Below, one piece after another: positions 1 through 8,773 of a stretch of 64,000 bases of DNA (the first letter of the stretch is position 1; every line of letters begins with the position of its first letter). This DNA is from Pirellulaceae bacterium. GTDB taxonomy: Bacteria; Planctomycetota; Planctomycetia; Pirellulales; Pirellulaceae. Under the pieces are notes generated by a model. That model had not been told where the DNA came from and did not search any database. It saw nothing but the letters and a program-made list of their open reading frames with translations. Both the position numbers and the translations under genes were made by a program. Where the stretch lies: positions 32,781 to 96,780 of the forward strand of contig JAHDXO010000039.1 of the NCBI GenBank assembly GCA_023382975.1, written 5' to 3'.

Positions 1-208
1 CCTCTAATTTTGGGGGGGTTCTTCTGGTGCGCGCCACGCCCCTCGCCCCGCACGGGGGGGGGGTGCGGTTTGGGGGGGGCCTCCAACCAGCTGGAACACG
101 CTTTCTCCGAAAACGACTCCCGACCCCTTTGCGCGAAACGCGACACGAATTCATTTGCCGGTCTTCAGCACGCTGAAGCGTGAACTCCAAGGGTGTGAAG
201 CGGGCGTT
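1..208. other. Window edge, G-rich tracts and a dispersed repeat copy
   Basis: No gene is supported here. The first 80 bases carry several runs of seven to nine G, unlike any other part of the window, which suggests a contig end or low-quality base calls. Bases 111-160 resemble bases 47853-47902, sharing the core AACGACTCCCG and the phrase CGCGAAACGC, so they look like a copy of a short dispersed repeat. The segment lies just beyond the 3' end of the minus-strand gene that stops at 209. Confidence 0.5.
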
Positions 209-1693
209 CTACACATTGCCGATCAGCGTCAGCCGATACATCTTCGCAAAGGCTTTGAAGCAGCGGGCATCGCCTCGGTCGCCGCAGTACAGCACGGGAT
301 GCGGGCCGGCGTAGATGTCGCAGACGTCCGCCGCGCCGTCGATCGACATCAGCACGCGGGTGGCACAGCCTCCGGTCGGCGGAGACGCGGGCGAGTCGAT
401 CACCGTGCCCGTCCAGCAGGTCAGCGTGTCTTTGCCCGTCAGGTACTTCGCCACCATAACCGGCTCGCCGGGCGTCCACTGAACGTCCAGCGCCGGAGTC
501 TTGGGCAGTTGGTGGAAGAACGGCCGCACGGCGAAGGCGTTGCTCGGTCCCTGCGGGCCGTGCAGCTTCGGGGCGCACGTGCAGTGCGCTCCGAAGTACA
601 GGTTCTCGCTGGTGTCGAATTCGGGATTATGCTGGAATCCGGCGCGGTCCAGCAGCCAGCGGCCCAGCATCAGAGTCAGCGTCGGATCGACATGGTTCTC
701 GCATCCGCAGGGGAAGAGGTTGCCGTTGTGCAGCGCGAAACTGATGCACGGCTTGCGGTGCTTCAGCATCAGGCACTCGATCGTGATCGCGTCGGCTCCG
801 TAACGCTCGACGATCTGCTGCACGGCGCGGTGCGCCCGCATCGCGTCGACGAAGTATTCGTCGGTGACGTCGGTGACCCCGGTCGCCTGCTTCTTGAACT
901 CCATCGCCTGCTGACGCAGCGCGTCGTCGGGGTGGATAGCGTCGAACAAGGCGTTCAGTTCGTCGGCCGGGACCGCTACGATTTCGACGCCCAGCGTGCT
1001 CTCGTGGCTCTGCCCCAGCGAATCGACTCGCCCCGAGACGCGCAGCATCCGGCTTTGCGCCAGCATCTTCTTGGCGCGGACCGCGCGCAGACCGCGTTCG
1101 ATCTCCGCGAAGTTTTCGATCGAGTGGATGTAGTACAGCCCTTCGGCTTTGCGGAGCGATTCGGGCGGCAGTTGGTGGTTGGAACCGACCGAGTGGTAGA
1201 CGATCGCCGTCGGTGCGGACTCGGTCGCCATCTGGTAAGCCGCTTTGGACAACGTATTCCAGAAATTGACGATCAGCACCGCGTCGGGTCCGGTCTGTTT
1301 GGCGTGCGCGATGAACTCGTCGACCTTCGCCTGCTGATAGATCGCCCCCGGCGCGAACTCCAGATCGATGCCCAGCGACTGGCCCATCTCGCGAATCTTG
1401 GCGGTGAATTTCTGTTGCTGCGCCTCGGGCTCGAATTGATTCCCGGGCCACGTGAACCAGTGGTTGGGCGCCCAGGAATCTTCCATCTGGCCTTCGTTGA
1501 CCACGTCCGCGGGCGGATAGAGGAACGCAACCAGCACGCGCGGCCGCTGCTTGCCCAACGGTTGCATCGCGGGCCCGGCCTCGGACGCAGCGGCCACCGG
1601 GGCGCCGGACATCAGCACCGAGGCGCCGAGCGCGCTGTTCAACGCCATGAATTCGCGGCGTCCCAAACGGCTTCCTTCACACGACTCACACAT
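209..1693 (-). CDS. Tat-exported protein resembling L-fucose/L-arabinose isomerases
   Basis: The 494-residue protein opens with a twin-arginine leader (GRREFM near residues 12-17, then a hydrophobic stretch), so it is probably exported folded. The body resembles the fucose/arabinose isomerase fold: an N-terminal Rossmann-like part that computes on sugar-name-like substrates cannot be assigned, and a C-terminal part with CGCENHVDP, a metal-site-like AHCTCAPKL and a conserved acidic stretch around DTSEN. The isomerase call rests on the overall look and these motifs; the exact substrate cannot be read from sequence. A cytoplasmic isomerase homologue with a Tat leader is typical of planctomycetes, where many such paralogues are secreted. 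The neighbouring upstream gene (1745-3412) is a secreted repeat protein and need not be related in function. Confidence 0.6.
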   Translation of the reverse strand: MCESCEGSRLGRREFMALNSALGASVLMSGAPVAAASEAGPAMQPLGKQRPRVLVAFLYPPADVVNEGQMEDSWAPNHWFTWPGNQFEPEAQQQKFTAKIREMGQSLGIDLEFAPGAIYQQAKVDEFIAHAKQTGPDAVLIVNFWNTLSKAAYQMATESAPTAIVYHSVGSNHQLPPESLRKAEGLYYIHSIENFAEIERGLRAVRAKKMLAQSRMLRVSGRVDSLGQSHESTLGVEIVAVPADELNALFDAIHPDDALRQQAMEFKKQATGVTDVTDEYFVDAMRAHRAVQQIVERYGADAITIECLMLKHRKPCISFALHNGNLFPCGCENHVDPTLTLMLGRWLLDRAGFQHNPEFDTSENLYFGAHCTCAPKLHGPQGPSNAFAVRPFFHQLPKTPALDVQWTPGEPVMVAKYLTGKDTLTCWTGTVIDSPASPPTGGCATRVLMSIDGAADVCDIYAGPHPVLYCGDRGDARCFKAFAKMYRLTLIGNV

Positions 1694-1744
1694 GGCAACA
1701 TCCTCCTTCGACAGGTCTTGAATTCCGAATTCTCGCGAAGTCGG

Positions 1745-3412
1745 CTATTGAGCTTCGGCTGGGGTTTCCGCTGCTTCGGGATCGGGCAACCGCACCAGCA
1801 GCCACGTCTGGACTTTGCCGGAGCCGAAATGGACCAGCGCCGTCGCGTCGTCGCGGGTCAGATTGTAGATTCCGGTCTCCATGATGATTTCCGTATCGTC
1901 GTCGTCCGCAAACATCCAGGCCGCGCGCTGGCTGGTCTGGTCCACGCTGCCCACCAGCGGGCGGAGCGTGTCGGTGAGCTGGTTGTAGAACGTTCCCGAG
2001 ATCACGCCTTGGCGACTGACGGCCAGTTGGATCATCATCCCCGTGTCGGTGGTCGCGGTTTCTTCGGCGATCGCAAAGACGCCCAGCGGCATCCACTCGG
2101 CCTTTTCCCCGTCGAATTCCTCGGGCACATTCTGGGCGATCGTCGTGGCCTGTTCGTGGAAGGCGTCCACGGTCGCCACCTGCTGGTCGTTGACGTAGAT
2201 GTAGTTGTTGCGGACGATCACCGTCGTGCCGAAATCGTAGTTGAACGGACGGGCCCACGTCCAGGCAAACCAGCCCCCGAAGGCGGTCCACGTGGCAGGC
2301 CGCCACCACCAATGAGGCGGAAACCGATTCCAGCCGGCATGCCAGTGCCAACGCGAATTCCAGTTCACGACGACCGTTTGGTGATTCTGCCACCAGTTGC
2401 GGTCGAACGGCCGATCGGCAACGGGACGAGTCCACGGGTCGCGGATTCTGTCGATGCGATCCGGACGCCGATCCGGCAATCGGTCCCCGACGCTCGGTCG
2501 GTCGCCAATACCGGGTCGGTCGCCGATGCCAGGACGGTCGCCGATGCTGGGACGGTCAATCTCGCCGGGCAGTGTGCCGATACCAGGGCGGTCGCCGCTT
2601 CCAGGACGGTTGCCGATGCTGGGACGTTCGATCTCGCCGGGCAGTGTTCCGATGCCCGGACGTTCGCCAATACCCGGACGTTCGCCAATGCCCGGACGTT
2701 CGCCAATGCCCGGACGTTCGCCGATGCCGGGGCGTTCGCCGGGGCCGGGCCGGTCAATGCCGCCAGGCAGAGCGCTGATACCCGGCCGATCGATGGCACC
2801 GGGCAGAGTGCTGATACCGGGCCGATCCGGGACAGCGGGTCGGGTGCTGGCGCCGGGCCTGCCCGGCAAATCGAGGAAATCCTGAAGCTGGCCGGCCGAC
2901 GGTCGCTCGAAGGAGCCGGGGCCAGGTCGCTGCAAGCCGTCTGGCCGCACGCTGCCGCCAAGGCCCGGACGCGACGCCAAGTCGCCACCGACGCTGGGCC
3001 GGTTGATCGATGGTGTTCCGCCGCCGATGCTGGGTCGAGATATTGAGGGCGTTCCGCCACCGACGCTGGGTCGGCTGATCGACGGTGCTCCGCTGCCGCC
3101 GACGCTCGGTCGAGAAATTGAGGGTGCTCCGCCCCCGACGCTGGGCCGATTGATCGAAGGCGCTCCCCCACCGCCGACACTCGGTCGGCTGATCGAGGGC
3201 GCCGACGGTCGAGAGACCGCTGGCAGACTCGGCGTGCGGCTGAGCGACGGTGTGCGGGACGCGGCGTTACCGACCGATGGGCGGCTTACCCCTCCCGCGG
3301 GCAATCGCGACGCTCCGCCACTCGGCCTGGCGCCGCCTCGCGCCCAGGCATCACCGGCCATGACAACCGCCGACAAGGCCGCTGCTAACAGGATCGTCCA
3401 TATCGATTTCAT
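1745..3412 (-). CDS. Secreted Arg/Pro/Gly hexapeptide-repeat protein
   Basis: The 555-residue protein begins with a signal peptide (hydrophobic ILLAAALSAVVMA, then AWA). Residues about 60-310 are low complexity: SxSRPSVGG-type units followed by many tandem RPGIGE/RPGIGD-type hexapeptides. From about 310 to 555 the sequence becomes ordinary, with a Trp-rich stretch (WWQNHQ, WHWHAGWNRF, PPHWWW) and a C-terminal globular part. Planctomycete proteins with this build are often labelled mu-protocadherin-like, a name without functional support. The Trp-rich segment plus repeats suggests a cell-surface or periplasmic structural role, which is inference. The repeats cause long overlapping open frames on both strands that are not genes. 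Gene order with the secreted SnoaL-like protein upstream (34-bp gap) suggests co-transcription. Confidence 0.75.
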   Translation of the reverse strand: MKSIWTILLAAALSAVVMAGDAWARGGARPSGGASRLPAGGVSRPSVGNAASRTPSLSRTPSLPAVSRPSAPSISRPSVGGGGAPSINRPSVGGGAPSISRPSVGGSGAPSISRPSVGGGTPSISRPSIGGGTPSINRPSVGGDLASRPGLGGSVRPDGLQRPGPGSFERPSAGQLQDFLDLPGRPGASTRPAVPDRPGISTLPGAIDRPGISALPGGIDRPGPGERPGIGERPGIGERPGIGERPGIGERPGIGTLPGEIERPSIGNRPGSGDRPGIGTLPGEIDRPSIGDRPGIGDRPGIGDRPSVGDRLPDRRPDRIDRIRDPWTRPVADRPFDRNWWQNHQTVVVNWNSRWHWHAGWNRFPPHWWWRPATWTAFGGWFAWTWARPFNYDFGTTVIVRNNYIYVNDQQVATVDAFHEQATTIAQNVPEEFDGEKAEWMPLGVFAIAEETATTDTGMMIQLAVSRQGVISGTFYNQLTDTLRPLVGSVDQTSQRAAWMFADDDDTEIIMETGIYNLTRDDATALVHFGSGKVQTWLLVRLPDPEAAETPAEAQ

Positions 3413-3445
3413 GATGATCGCTCCGCAACAAGAGAGTTTGATAGT

Positions 3446-4795
3446 TTATTGTTCATCGGTGACACGCGTGACCAAGACCGGACCGATGTTGGGCAAGATC
3501 TTCCCCTCGACCTGGCGCCCGACCGCACTGAAACTGACCTTGTCGTCGGCCAATCGCTCGTAGACGTTTGTGGACGATCCGAGGCGACCGTCGGGCAGAA
3601 CGTACAGGGTTTGCACGGTCCAGCGCCCATCCTCGGCTGTCCAGCGTCCGGCGCCGAAGCCGCCATCGGAATCGAAGGTCCAGGAACGGATGGCCTCCGC
3701 GCGGGGATCCCAGCCGATAATCTGCGTCCCCTCGAAATCGACGCGGTCTTCGACGAAGACCCGGAACGTCTGGACGAGGTAGCTTTGGTTTGTCGCCCAG
3801 CGGCAGGTTGTCTTGATCTCGGTGTCTTCGTCGTGGTCGACCCATTGGCCGACCAGCCAACCGAGTTCCTGCAGACGTTCCTCGCGCGAGGGCGGTCCCG
3901 GCAGATCGGTCTCGCGGACGCTGTCGATCTTCCACCCCGCCGACGTCCGGACGTGAATCACCTTGTACTCCGAGTCCACGGGCAGCGCGCCGGGCACGAC
4001 GACTCGGGCGATCCCTGTCTCGACGGCCACGCTGGGCGATTGCACTTCGATTTGCGTGTCCAGCAGTTCCAACCGTGCATCCTCGGTGTCCGCGAAGTAG
4101 GCGGCGTACCGCTCTTCGATCTGTTGTTGTCCTTGCCACCGCTCGCCGGAACCAGTGACGAAGTCGCCGTGTTCGGTCCAGTGCGCGGCCAGCGCCTTCG
4201 CGTCGCCTTGGTGGAACGCCGTCAGGAACGAATTGATCGTCTCGCGAATCGCCGCTTCGTCACCGTCCTCGTCGTCCGTCGGCGCCTCGGCAACGGGCTC
4301 GGCCGGCTCGGCAGACGGTTCCGCCATGTCCGGCTCAGGACCGGGCTCGGCGGATGGTTCCGCCGCATCGGCATCCGGCTCGGCCGCCGGCGTCTCGGTT
4401 TTTGGTTCCGCTTCGTCGGTCATTTCGGGGTCATCGGCCGTTGGTTCTTCCGCATCGTCGGCTTTCCCTTCGGCTTCGTCGTCCTCCGATCGGGCATCCT
4501 CAGCCGTTTCCGGAGTTTCGGGCGATGCTTCGTCCGTTTTCCAGGGCATGGGCTCGTCCGATTCGTCCGGCATGGGCTCGTCCGATTCGTCCGGCATGGG
4601 CTCGTCCGGATCGGCCGGCGCGGGCGGTTCGGGATCGGCCGCCTCGCGTTCGGCTGGGCTCGGCGCTTCGGGTTCGTCGGGGTCTTCCCGATCGTCGGCA
4701 GCTTGGCTGGCCGCCTGCGCGAAAAACACTTGCTGGCCGCCCAACGTGCCAGCGCCAAGGACTAAGAGCAAAACGAGAAGCAGTCGCATCTTCAT
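3446..4795 (-). CDS. Secreted SnoaL/DUF4440-like protein with acidic linker
   Basis: The 449-residue protein has a signal peptide (RLLLVLLLVLGAGTLGG, cleavage likely after FAQA). Residues about 30-185 are an extended Asp/Glu/Pro/Ala linker with repeated DEPMPDES units, likely disordered. Residues about 187-310 fit a SnoaL-like cone fold of the DUF4440/SgcJ type (AIRETINSFLTAFHQGD, then ALAAHWTEHGDFV), a family that binds small hydrophobic molecules or has unknown roles. The final 140 residues (GWLVGQWVDHDED onward) form a second domain seen in many planctomycete SnoaL proteins. No enzyme activity can be assigned. It lies 33 bp upstream of the hexapeptide-repeat gene on the same strand, so the two are probably one transcription unit. 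Confidence 0.7.
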   Translation of the reverse strand: MKMRLLLVLLLVLGAGTLGGQQVFFAQAASQAADDREDPDEPEAPSPAEREAADPEPPAPADPDEPMPDESDEPMPDESDEPMPWKTDEASPETPETAEDARSEDDEAEGKADDAEEPTADDPEMTDEAEPKTETPAAEPDADAAEPSAEPGPEPDMAEPSAEPAEPVAEAPTDDEDGDEAAIRETINSFLTAFHQGDAKALAAHWTEHGDFVTGSGERWQGQQQIEERYAAYFADTEDARLELLDTQIEVQSPSVAVETGIARVVVPGALPVDSEYKVIHVRTSAGWKIDSVRETDLPGPPSREERLQELGWLVGQWVDHDEDTEIKTTCRWATNQSYLVQTFRVFVEDRVDFEGTQIIGWDPRAEAIRSWTFDSDGGFGAGRWTAEDGRWTVQTLYVLPDGRLGSSTNVYERLADDKVSFSAVGRQVEGKILPNIGPVLVTRVTDEQ

Positions 4796-4898
4796 ATTAC
4801 ACCTGCCGATTCAAGGAAAAACCCGCCTGTCGCCGAGATTTGAACATCGATGTCTATTATGATGATACGATCCGCAAAGTCGAGCGGAAATCGGTCGG

Positions 4899-4928
4899 TT
4901 GCGGAAATTCCGGGCCGCGACATAGAAT
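4899..4928 (+). promoter_or_regulatory. Candidate sigma70-type promoter for the dehydrogenase gene
   Basis: TTGCGG (4899-4904) and TAGAAT (4923-4928) are spaced by 18 bases and end 30 bases before the ATG at 4959. The match is moderate and no transcript start is known. Confidence 0.45.
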
Positions 4929-4958
4929 ACCGCAGCCGACACAAGCAAAGGACCAGCG

Positions 4959-5690
4959 ATGACCAAGACGATTTTGATCACGGGAGCCAGTACGGGAATC
5001 GGTGCCGCTACCGCGCGTTTTCTGGCGGCCGGAAATACCGTGCTGATCCACTACCACCGTTCCCAAGACGCCGCCGGGCAGGTGGCCGCCGACGTTCAGG
5101 CGGCCGGTGGCACGCCGCATCTGGTCCAGGCCGATCTGTCTACCGAGGACGGTTGCCGCACCGCTGCCGCTTTCGCCGCCGAGACCTGCGGCCAGTTGGA
5201 CGTACTGGTCAACAACGCGGGAGGGTTGGTGCGCCGCTGCGAGGCCGACCGGCTGGAATGGCAGTTGATGTACGACATCTTCGCGCTGAACACGTTCTCG
5301 ACCATGATGATGTCCTCGCTGTGCGTTCCGCTGTTGGACAGGGGCACCGATCCGTGCATCGTCAACCTGACGTCGATCGCGATCCGGCACGGCGCTCCAA
5401 CCGCCACGATCTACGGCGCCAGCAAAGGCGCGTTGGACGTCTTCACGCGCGGCTTGGCCAAGGAGCTGGCGCCACGGATCCGCGTGAACGCGGTGGCGCC
5501 GGGCGTGATCGAGACGCCGTTCCACGACCAGGTGACGACGCCCGAGCGACTGGAGCAGTTCCGCGCCTCGACCCCCCTGGGACGCAACGGCCAAGCCGAC
5601 GATGTCGCTCACGCGATCCGGTTCTTGATCGAGAACCGCTTCGCCACCGGCGAAACGCTGGACCTCAACGGCGGCTTGTTCATGCGCTAG
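4959..5690 (+). CDS. Short-chain dehydrogenase/reductase
   Basis: The 243-residue protein is a classical SDR in length and motifs. The nucleotide-binding TGASTGIG lies near residues 8-15, the structural NNAG near residue 85, and the catalytic Ser, Tyr and Lys are seen in LTSIAIRHG and YGASK. It would reduce or oxidise a carbonyl or hydroxyl group with NAD(P)H. The family resembles 3-oxoacyl-ACP reductases and glucose dehydrogenases but the substrate cannot be read. PGVIETPF after the active site is the usual C-terminal substrate-loop region. The gene ends eight bases from the convergent PfkB gene and is preceded by its own candidate promoter, so it is likely monocistronic. Confidence 0.88.
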   Translation: MTKTILITGASTGIGAATARFLAAGNTVLIHYHRSQDAAGQVAADVQAAGGTPHLVQADLSTEDGCRTAAAFAAETCGQLDVLVNNAGGLVRRCEADRLEWQLMYDIFALNTFSTMMMSSLCVPLLDRGTDPCIVNLTSIAIRHGAPTATIYGASKGALDVFTRGLAKELAPRIRVNAVAPGVIETPFHDQVTTPERLEQFRASTPLGRNGQADDVAHAIRFLIENRFATGETLDLNGGLFMR

Positions 5691-5698
5691 TGCCGCCG

Positions 5699-6709
5699 CT
5701 ACCGGCGTGTCTGGTACCAGCGTTCGACGACTTGGTCGGGCGTCGCGGTCCCGGTGGTGCCCAATTGCTGGACGGTGATCGAAGCGACCAGGTTGCCGAC
5801 CGCGGCGGCTTCGACTTCCGTGGCCCCGGCCAACAGCGACAAGACGATGCCGCTGGTCGCGCTGTCACCGGCGCCCACGATGTCCACCGGACCGTCGACC
5901 GGGTACCCGGGGACGTGAACCGATCCTCCGTCGCGGCATGCGACCAACGTGCCTTCGTCGCCCAGCGTGCAAAAGGCCCCGCAACCGGTTCGGGCGGCCA
6001 AGTGACGCAGAGCGGCTTGCGTGTCGTCCGCTGCCGCCTCGGCTAGGATCTCCGCGCGATTGCCCTTGATCGTGCCGAAATCGAACAGCGACAGCCAGCG
6101 ACGGCTGTCCACGAAAATCAACCGGTCGGAACGGGCTTGCGCAAGTTCCTTCAAGCACTGGCGCACCCGGTCGTGGATCACTCCCGCATTGCGCTCGTCG
6201 ACCTGGTCCAGCACGATCAAGCCGTCGGTCTGTTCGAAGACCGCTCGGACATGACGGCACACTTGTTCGCACAGGTCGTCAGAAAGCGGCTTGCGAGACC
6301 GCACGTCCAACCGATTTTGTTCCTGCCAAACGCCCGCCGCATCCTGTTGCAGCGGCTTCGTGTAAGTCGGCGTCAAGCGGTCCGCCGCTCGCAGCACATG
6401 CGAGGTGTCCACGGGCAGCGGTTCGAGTTCGCGCAACAGGTCGTAGCCATGCCCGTCGTCGCCGATCACCGAGACGGGCACGAGATTCCCGACGCCCAAC
6501 GCGGCCAGGTTGTTCAGGACCGTACCCAGCGCGCCCGGCTGGTTGCGCACCTGAGTCACCTGGTACGCCTCCAGCCCTGTTTCGATCGACACTTCGCGAC
6601 GCGCCGCATCGATCTCGAGATACCGGTCCAGGAACAAGTCGCCGACCAGTCCGACGGTCAGCTTGGGGAAAACGTGCAGCAGGAATTGAAGCCGTTCGAT
6701 CTGGATCAT
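5699..6709 (-). CDS. PfkB-family carbohydrate kinase
   Basis: This 336-residue protein matches the ribokinase/PfkB family. GDLFLDRYLEID near the N terminus is the substrate-pocket strand, and VDIVGAGDSATSG near residue 285 is the signature with the catalytic Asp and the anion hole. The shape (N-terminal RLQFLLHVFPKLTVGLVGD) resembles the RfaE1-like ADP-heptose kinases and planctomycete relatives, so a sugar or sugar-phosphate is the probable substrate. I start at the ATG at 6709; the open frame continues 160 codons further upstream, but those codons run through three palindromic repeats and read as the artefactual phrase CRADFSRPH, so they are not part of the protein. It is convergent with the dehydrogenase gene. 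Confidence 0.85.
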   Translation of the reverse strand: MIQIERLQFLLHVFPKLTVGLVGDLFLDRYLEIDAARREVSIETGLEAYQVTQVRNQPGALGTVLNNLAALGVGNLVPVSVIGDDGHGYDLLRELEPLPVDTSHVLRAADRLTPTYTKPLQQDAAGVWQEQNRLDVRSRKPLSDDLCEQVCRHVRAVFEQTDGLIVLDQVDERNAGVIHDRVRQCLKELAQARSDRLIFVDSRRWLSLFDFGTIKGNRAEILAEAAADDTQAALRHLAARTGCGAFCTLGDEGTLVACRDGGSVHVPGYPVDGPVDIVGAGDSATSGIVLSLLAGATEVEAAAVGNLVASITVQQLGTTGTATPDQVVERWYQTRR

Positions 6710-6747
6710 TCTCTCCGCTCCCAGCGTCTTCGGCCTTCGGGCGAGTA

Positions 6748-6890
6748 GGTGGGGCCGACTGAAGTCGGCCCTACAAAATTCCGTTCGATTCAAAGTTGGG
6801 TCGTCGTGCCGCCTTCGGGCGAGTGGGTGGGGCCGACTGAAGTCGGCCCTACAAGATTCTAGGTGGGGCCGACTTAAGTCGGCCCTACAA
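6748..6890. repeat. Three copies of a palindromic intergenic repeat
   Basis: A 29-base unit occurs at 6748-6776, 6826-6854 and 6862-6890. Its core is GGGCCGACTGAAGTCGGCCC in the first two copies and GGGCCGACTTAAGTCGGCCC, a perfect 20-base palindrome, in the third. The first two copies share a leading CCTTCGGGCGAGT. The array lies between the start of the PfkB gene and the end of the sheath-protein gene, both minus strand, where it could form a hairpin and end or stabilise the sheath transcript. It looks like a REP-type element; no transposase is nearby. Confidence 0.85.
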
Positions 6891-6929
6891 ATGCGCGAAA
6901 ACCACGGCACCGGCCCATACGGCAGGTGG

Positions 6930-8681
6930 TCAAAGCCCCGCGAGCAGCGCGGCCAGTTCCGGGTCCATGTCGTCATCGCCCGACGATTCCTCGGACGGCG
7001 TATCATCCGAGTCGCCGAAACTGGACAGCAGGGAAGCCAAATCGTCGTCGTCGCTGCTGCTGCTGGACGAATCGTCCGAACTGTCCATGCCGTCGAGCAT
7101 CGACGAAAGGTCTTCGTCGTCGCCGCTCGTCGACTCGGAGGGCTCTTCTTTCGCTGGCTTGGCCGGCGGCGCCGGTGGCGGTTTGACACCCTCGGGCACC
7201 GGCCACGGCCCGGCCAGCGGCGGACCGGCGATGCTGCCCATGCCCGCCAGACGGACTTCCGCCCGTCCTCGGATCGCCAACACCGGAACGATGCCCTGCG
7301 CGGCCACTTCGGTCGCCGTTCGCACGTTGATCAACCGCTCGGTGCTCGGCAACGCGACTTGGTCTCCATCCGCGTCGGTGTAGAAGTAGAAGGGCATGTC
7401 GTCGACGGTCAGCGACGTCAGGATGTTCATCTTCTTCATGCCCTGCCGGCCGTAGTTCTGGCCCAAGAGCAACCCCATCAAGACGGCCGAGTTTCCCCAC
7501 AGCATCCCGCTCAATCCGTACTGCGGAGTGAACTCTTCGAACTCGAACCGGTCGATCGGCGACGTCTTTTTCCCGTAGGGAAGTCGAAGCAGGAACCGCG
7601 GCACGGTCAGCGCCACGTATTCCGACTCGGGCACCTGCCGAAGCGCCGACCAACTTTCGGCGATCAGCGCGTTCAAGTCCCTGTCCCGCTGTCTTTCCAG
7701 GCAGGACGTGCCGATCGAAGCGATGAACGGCGCCTTGGCCGCCGCCGAGATCTTGGCGATCCGTCCCAGCAGTTCCGCGTGGGGCGGCGTTTGCTCGAAT
7801 TGGTAGTTGCCCACGATGGCCGAGAGCGGACCTTGCGAAGCGTCCAACGCGGGCTGCTCGACCAGCAACTGGTACAACCCGGTTTCTTCAAGCGATTCCG
7901 TCGAACTGAGGTCGGCGGCCAGTTCCTCGGCCGTGATGTTGTACATCACGATCCGCAGATTGGTTCCCGTTTCCAGTCGCCGGACCAGCAATTCCAGCGA
8001 ACGCCACAGCGCTTCGGTCGTCTGGAAATCCGGATGGTGGAGTACGCGACGCATGGTGTCCGAGATCGCTGCGTCGACCGCCGCGACCAGCGTGTCCTGG
8101 CGCGGGTCCGGCGCGGGCACGATGTACGGCGCGACCAGTTGCTTGACCAGTTGATCGACCGACGTTTCCGCGCGTTCCACACAGTCCCGCTCGAGCAACT
8201 GGGCGAAGTCGCTGAGTTTGCAATCCGCGGCCACCGCGCTGCCGCGCGAGCGCCGTTTGCGCCGCCGCTTGGCCGGAGCGCCAACTCCGGGCCAGCTTTG
8301 GACTTCCTTAGCGGCCTTGGCGAAGGTGGAACTGCTCTTCAGCCGCTGACGCAGTCCGGCGAGATCGCTGAAGATCTCCAGGTTGTCGTACAGTTCGTCG
8401 GGATGGAAATGGTCCATCGACTGGATTTCGACCTCGACCACGCCCTCGTCGCCGCCGATATCCAATTGTAGTTGGACATTCATGCGGCGGAGCATGTCGT
8501 CCAGATCGTCGACGTCGACGCGCAGCGGCTTGCGCGCGGCCAGCGCCGCGCCAACTTCGACCTCGCCGCGGTTGGCGCGTGCCGAGAAATCGCCCAGAAC
8601 CGCCAGGCGAAACACTTCGCCGCTCTTGGCCGCTCGCGGCGGCGCGCTACCCAGCGAGCCAAAACGGAATTCGTAACTCAT
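6930..8681 (-). CDS. Fused TssB-TssC-like type VI secretion sheath protein
   Basis: The 583-residue protein combines both contractile-sheath subunits. Residues about 22-130 align with TssB: VFRLAVLGDFS, then KPLRVDVDDLDDML and IQSMDHFHPDELYD. Residues about 175-485 align with TssC: VERAETSVDQLV, LHHPDFQTTEALWRSL, VGNYQFEQTPPHAELLG, VALTVPRFLLRLPYG. A basic linker (KRRRKRRSR, 138-146) joins them. The usual TssC C-terminal part of about 140 residues is missing; after residue 490 there is a Pro/Ser/Asp-rich tail carrying three related short motifs: DLSSMLDGM, DLASLLSSF and DPELAALLAGL. In canonical systems TssB and TssC are separate and form the sheath that drives the Hcp/VgrG tube. The start is preceded by GAGGAAAGG. 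A planctomycete-type sheath or scaffold is the best reading. Confidence 0.8.
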   Translation of the reverse strand: MSYEFRFGSLGSAPPRAAKSGEVFRLAVLGDFSARANRGEVEVGAALAARKPLRVDVDDLDDMLRRMNVQLQLDIGGDEGVVEVEIQSMDHFHPDELYDNLEIFSDLAGLRQRLKSSSTFAKAAKEVQSWPGVGAPAKRRRKRRSRGSAVAADCKLSDFAQLLERDCVERAETSVDQLVKQLVAPYIVPAPDPRQDTLVAAVDAAISDTMRRVLHHPDFQTTEALWRSLELLVRRLETGTNLRIVMYNITAEELAADLSSTESLEETGLYQLLVEQPALDASQGPLSAIVGNYQFEQTPPHAELLGRIAKISAAAKAPFIASIGTSCLERQRDRDLNALIAESWSALRQVPESEYVALTVPRFLLRLPYGKKTSPIDRFEFEEFTPQYGLSGMLWGNSAVLMGLLLGQNYGRQGMKKMNILTSLTVDDMPFYFYTDADGDQVALPSTERLINVRTATEVAAQGIVPVLAIRGRAEVRLAGMGSIAGPPLAGPWPVPEGVKPPPAPPAKPAKEEPSESTSGDDEDLSSMLDGMDSSDDSSSSSSDDDDLASLLSSFGDSDDTPSEESSGDDDMDPELAALLAGL

Positions 8682-8773
8682 GGCCAGACCTTTCCTCGGT
8701 GGAAGATGACGAGACCGATACGGCTTGTGATCCCATCAGTTTCATCCCGAGTGGTCTGGCGTGCAAGGGTGGA

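Noticed and set aside
155..3046. Very long plus-strand open frame (963 codons) across the first two minus-strand genes
   Set aside because: It is antisense to the Tat-exported protein and the repeat protein, has no known domain, and its length comes from GC-rich codons and the hexapeptide repeat.
2440..3200. Possible CRISPR or satellite array
   Set aside because: The units are 18-base coding repeats in one protein without unique spacers.
6710..7189. 160-codon N-terminal extension of the PfkB kinase
   Set aside because: It runs through three copies of an intergenic palindrome and into the sheath gene; the kinase family starts at the ATG at 6709.
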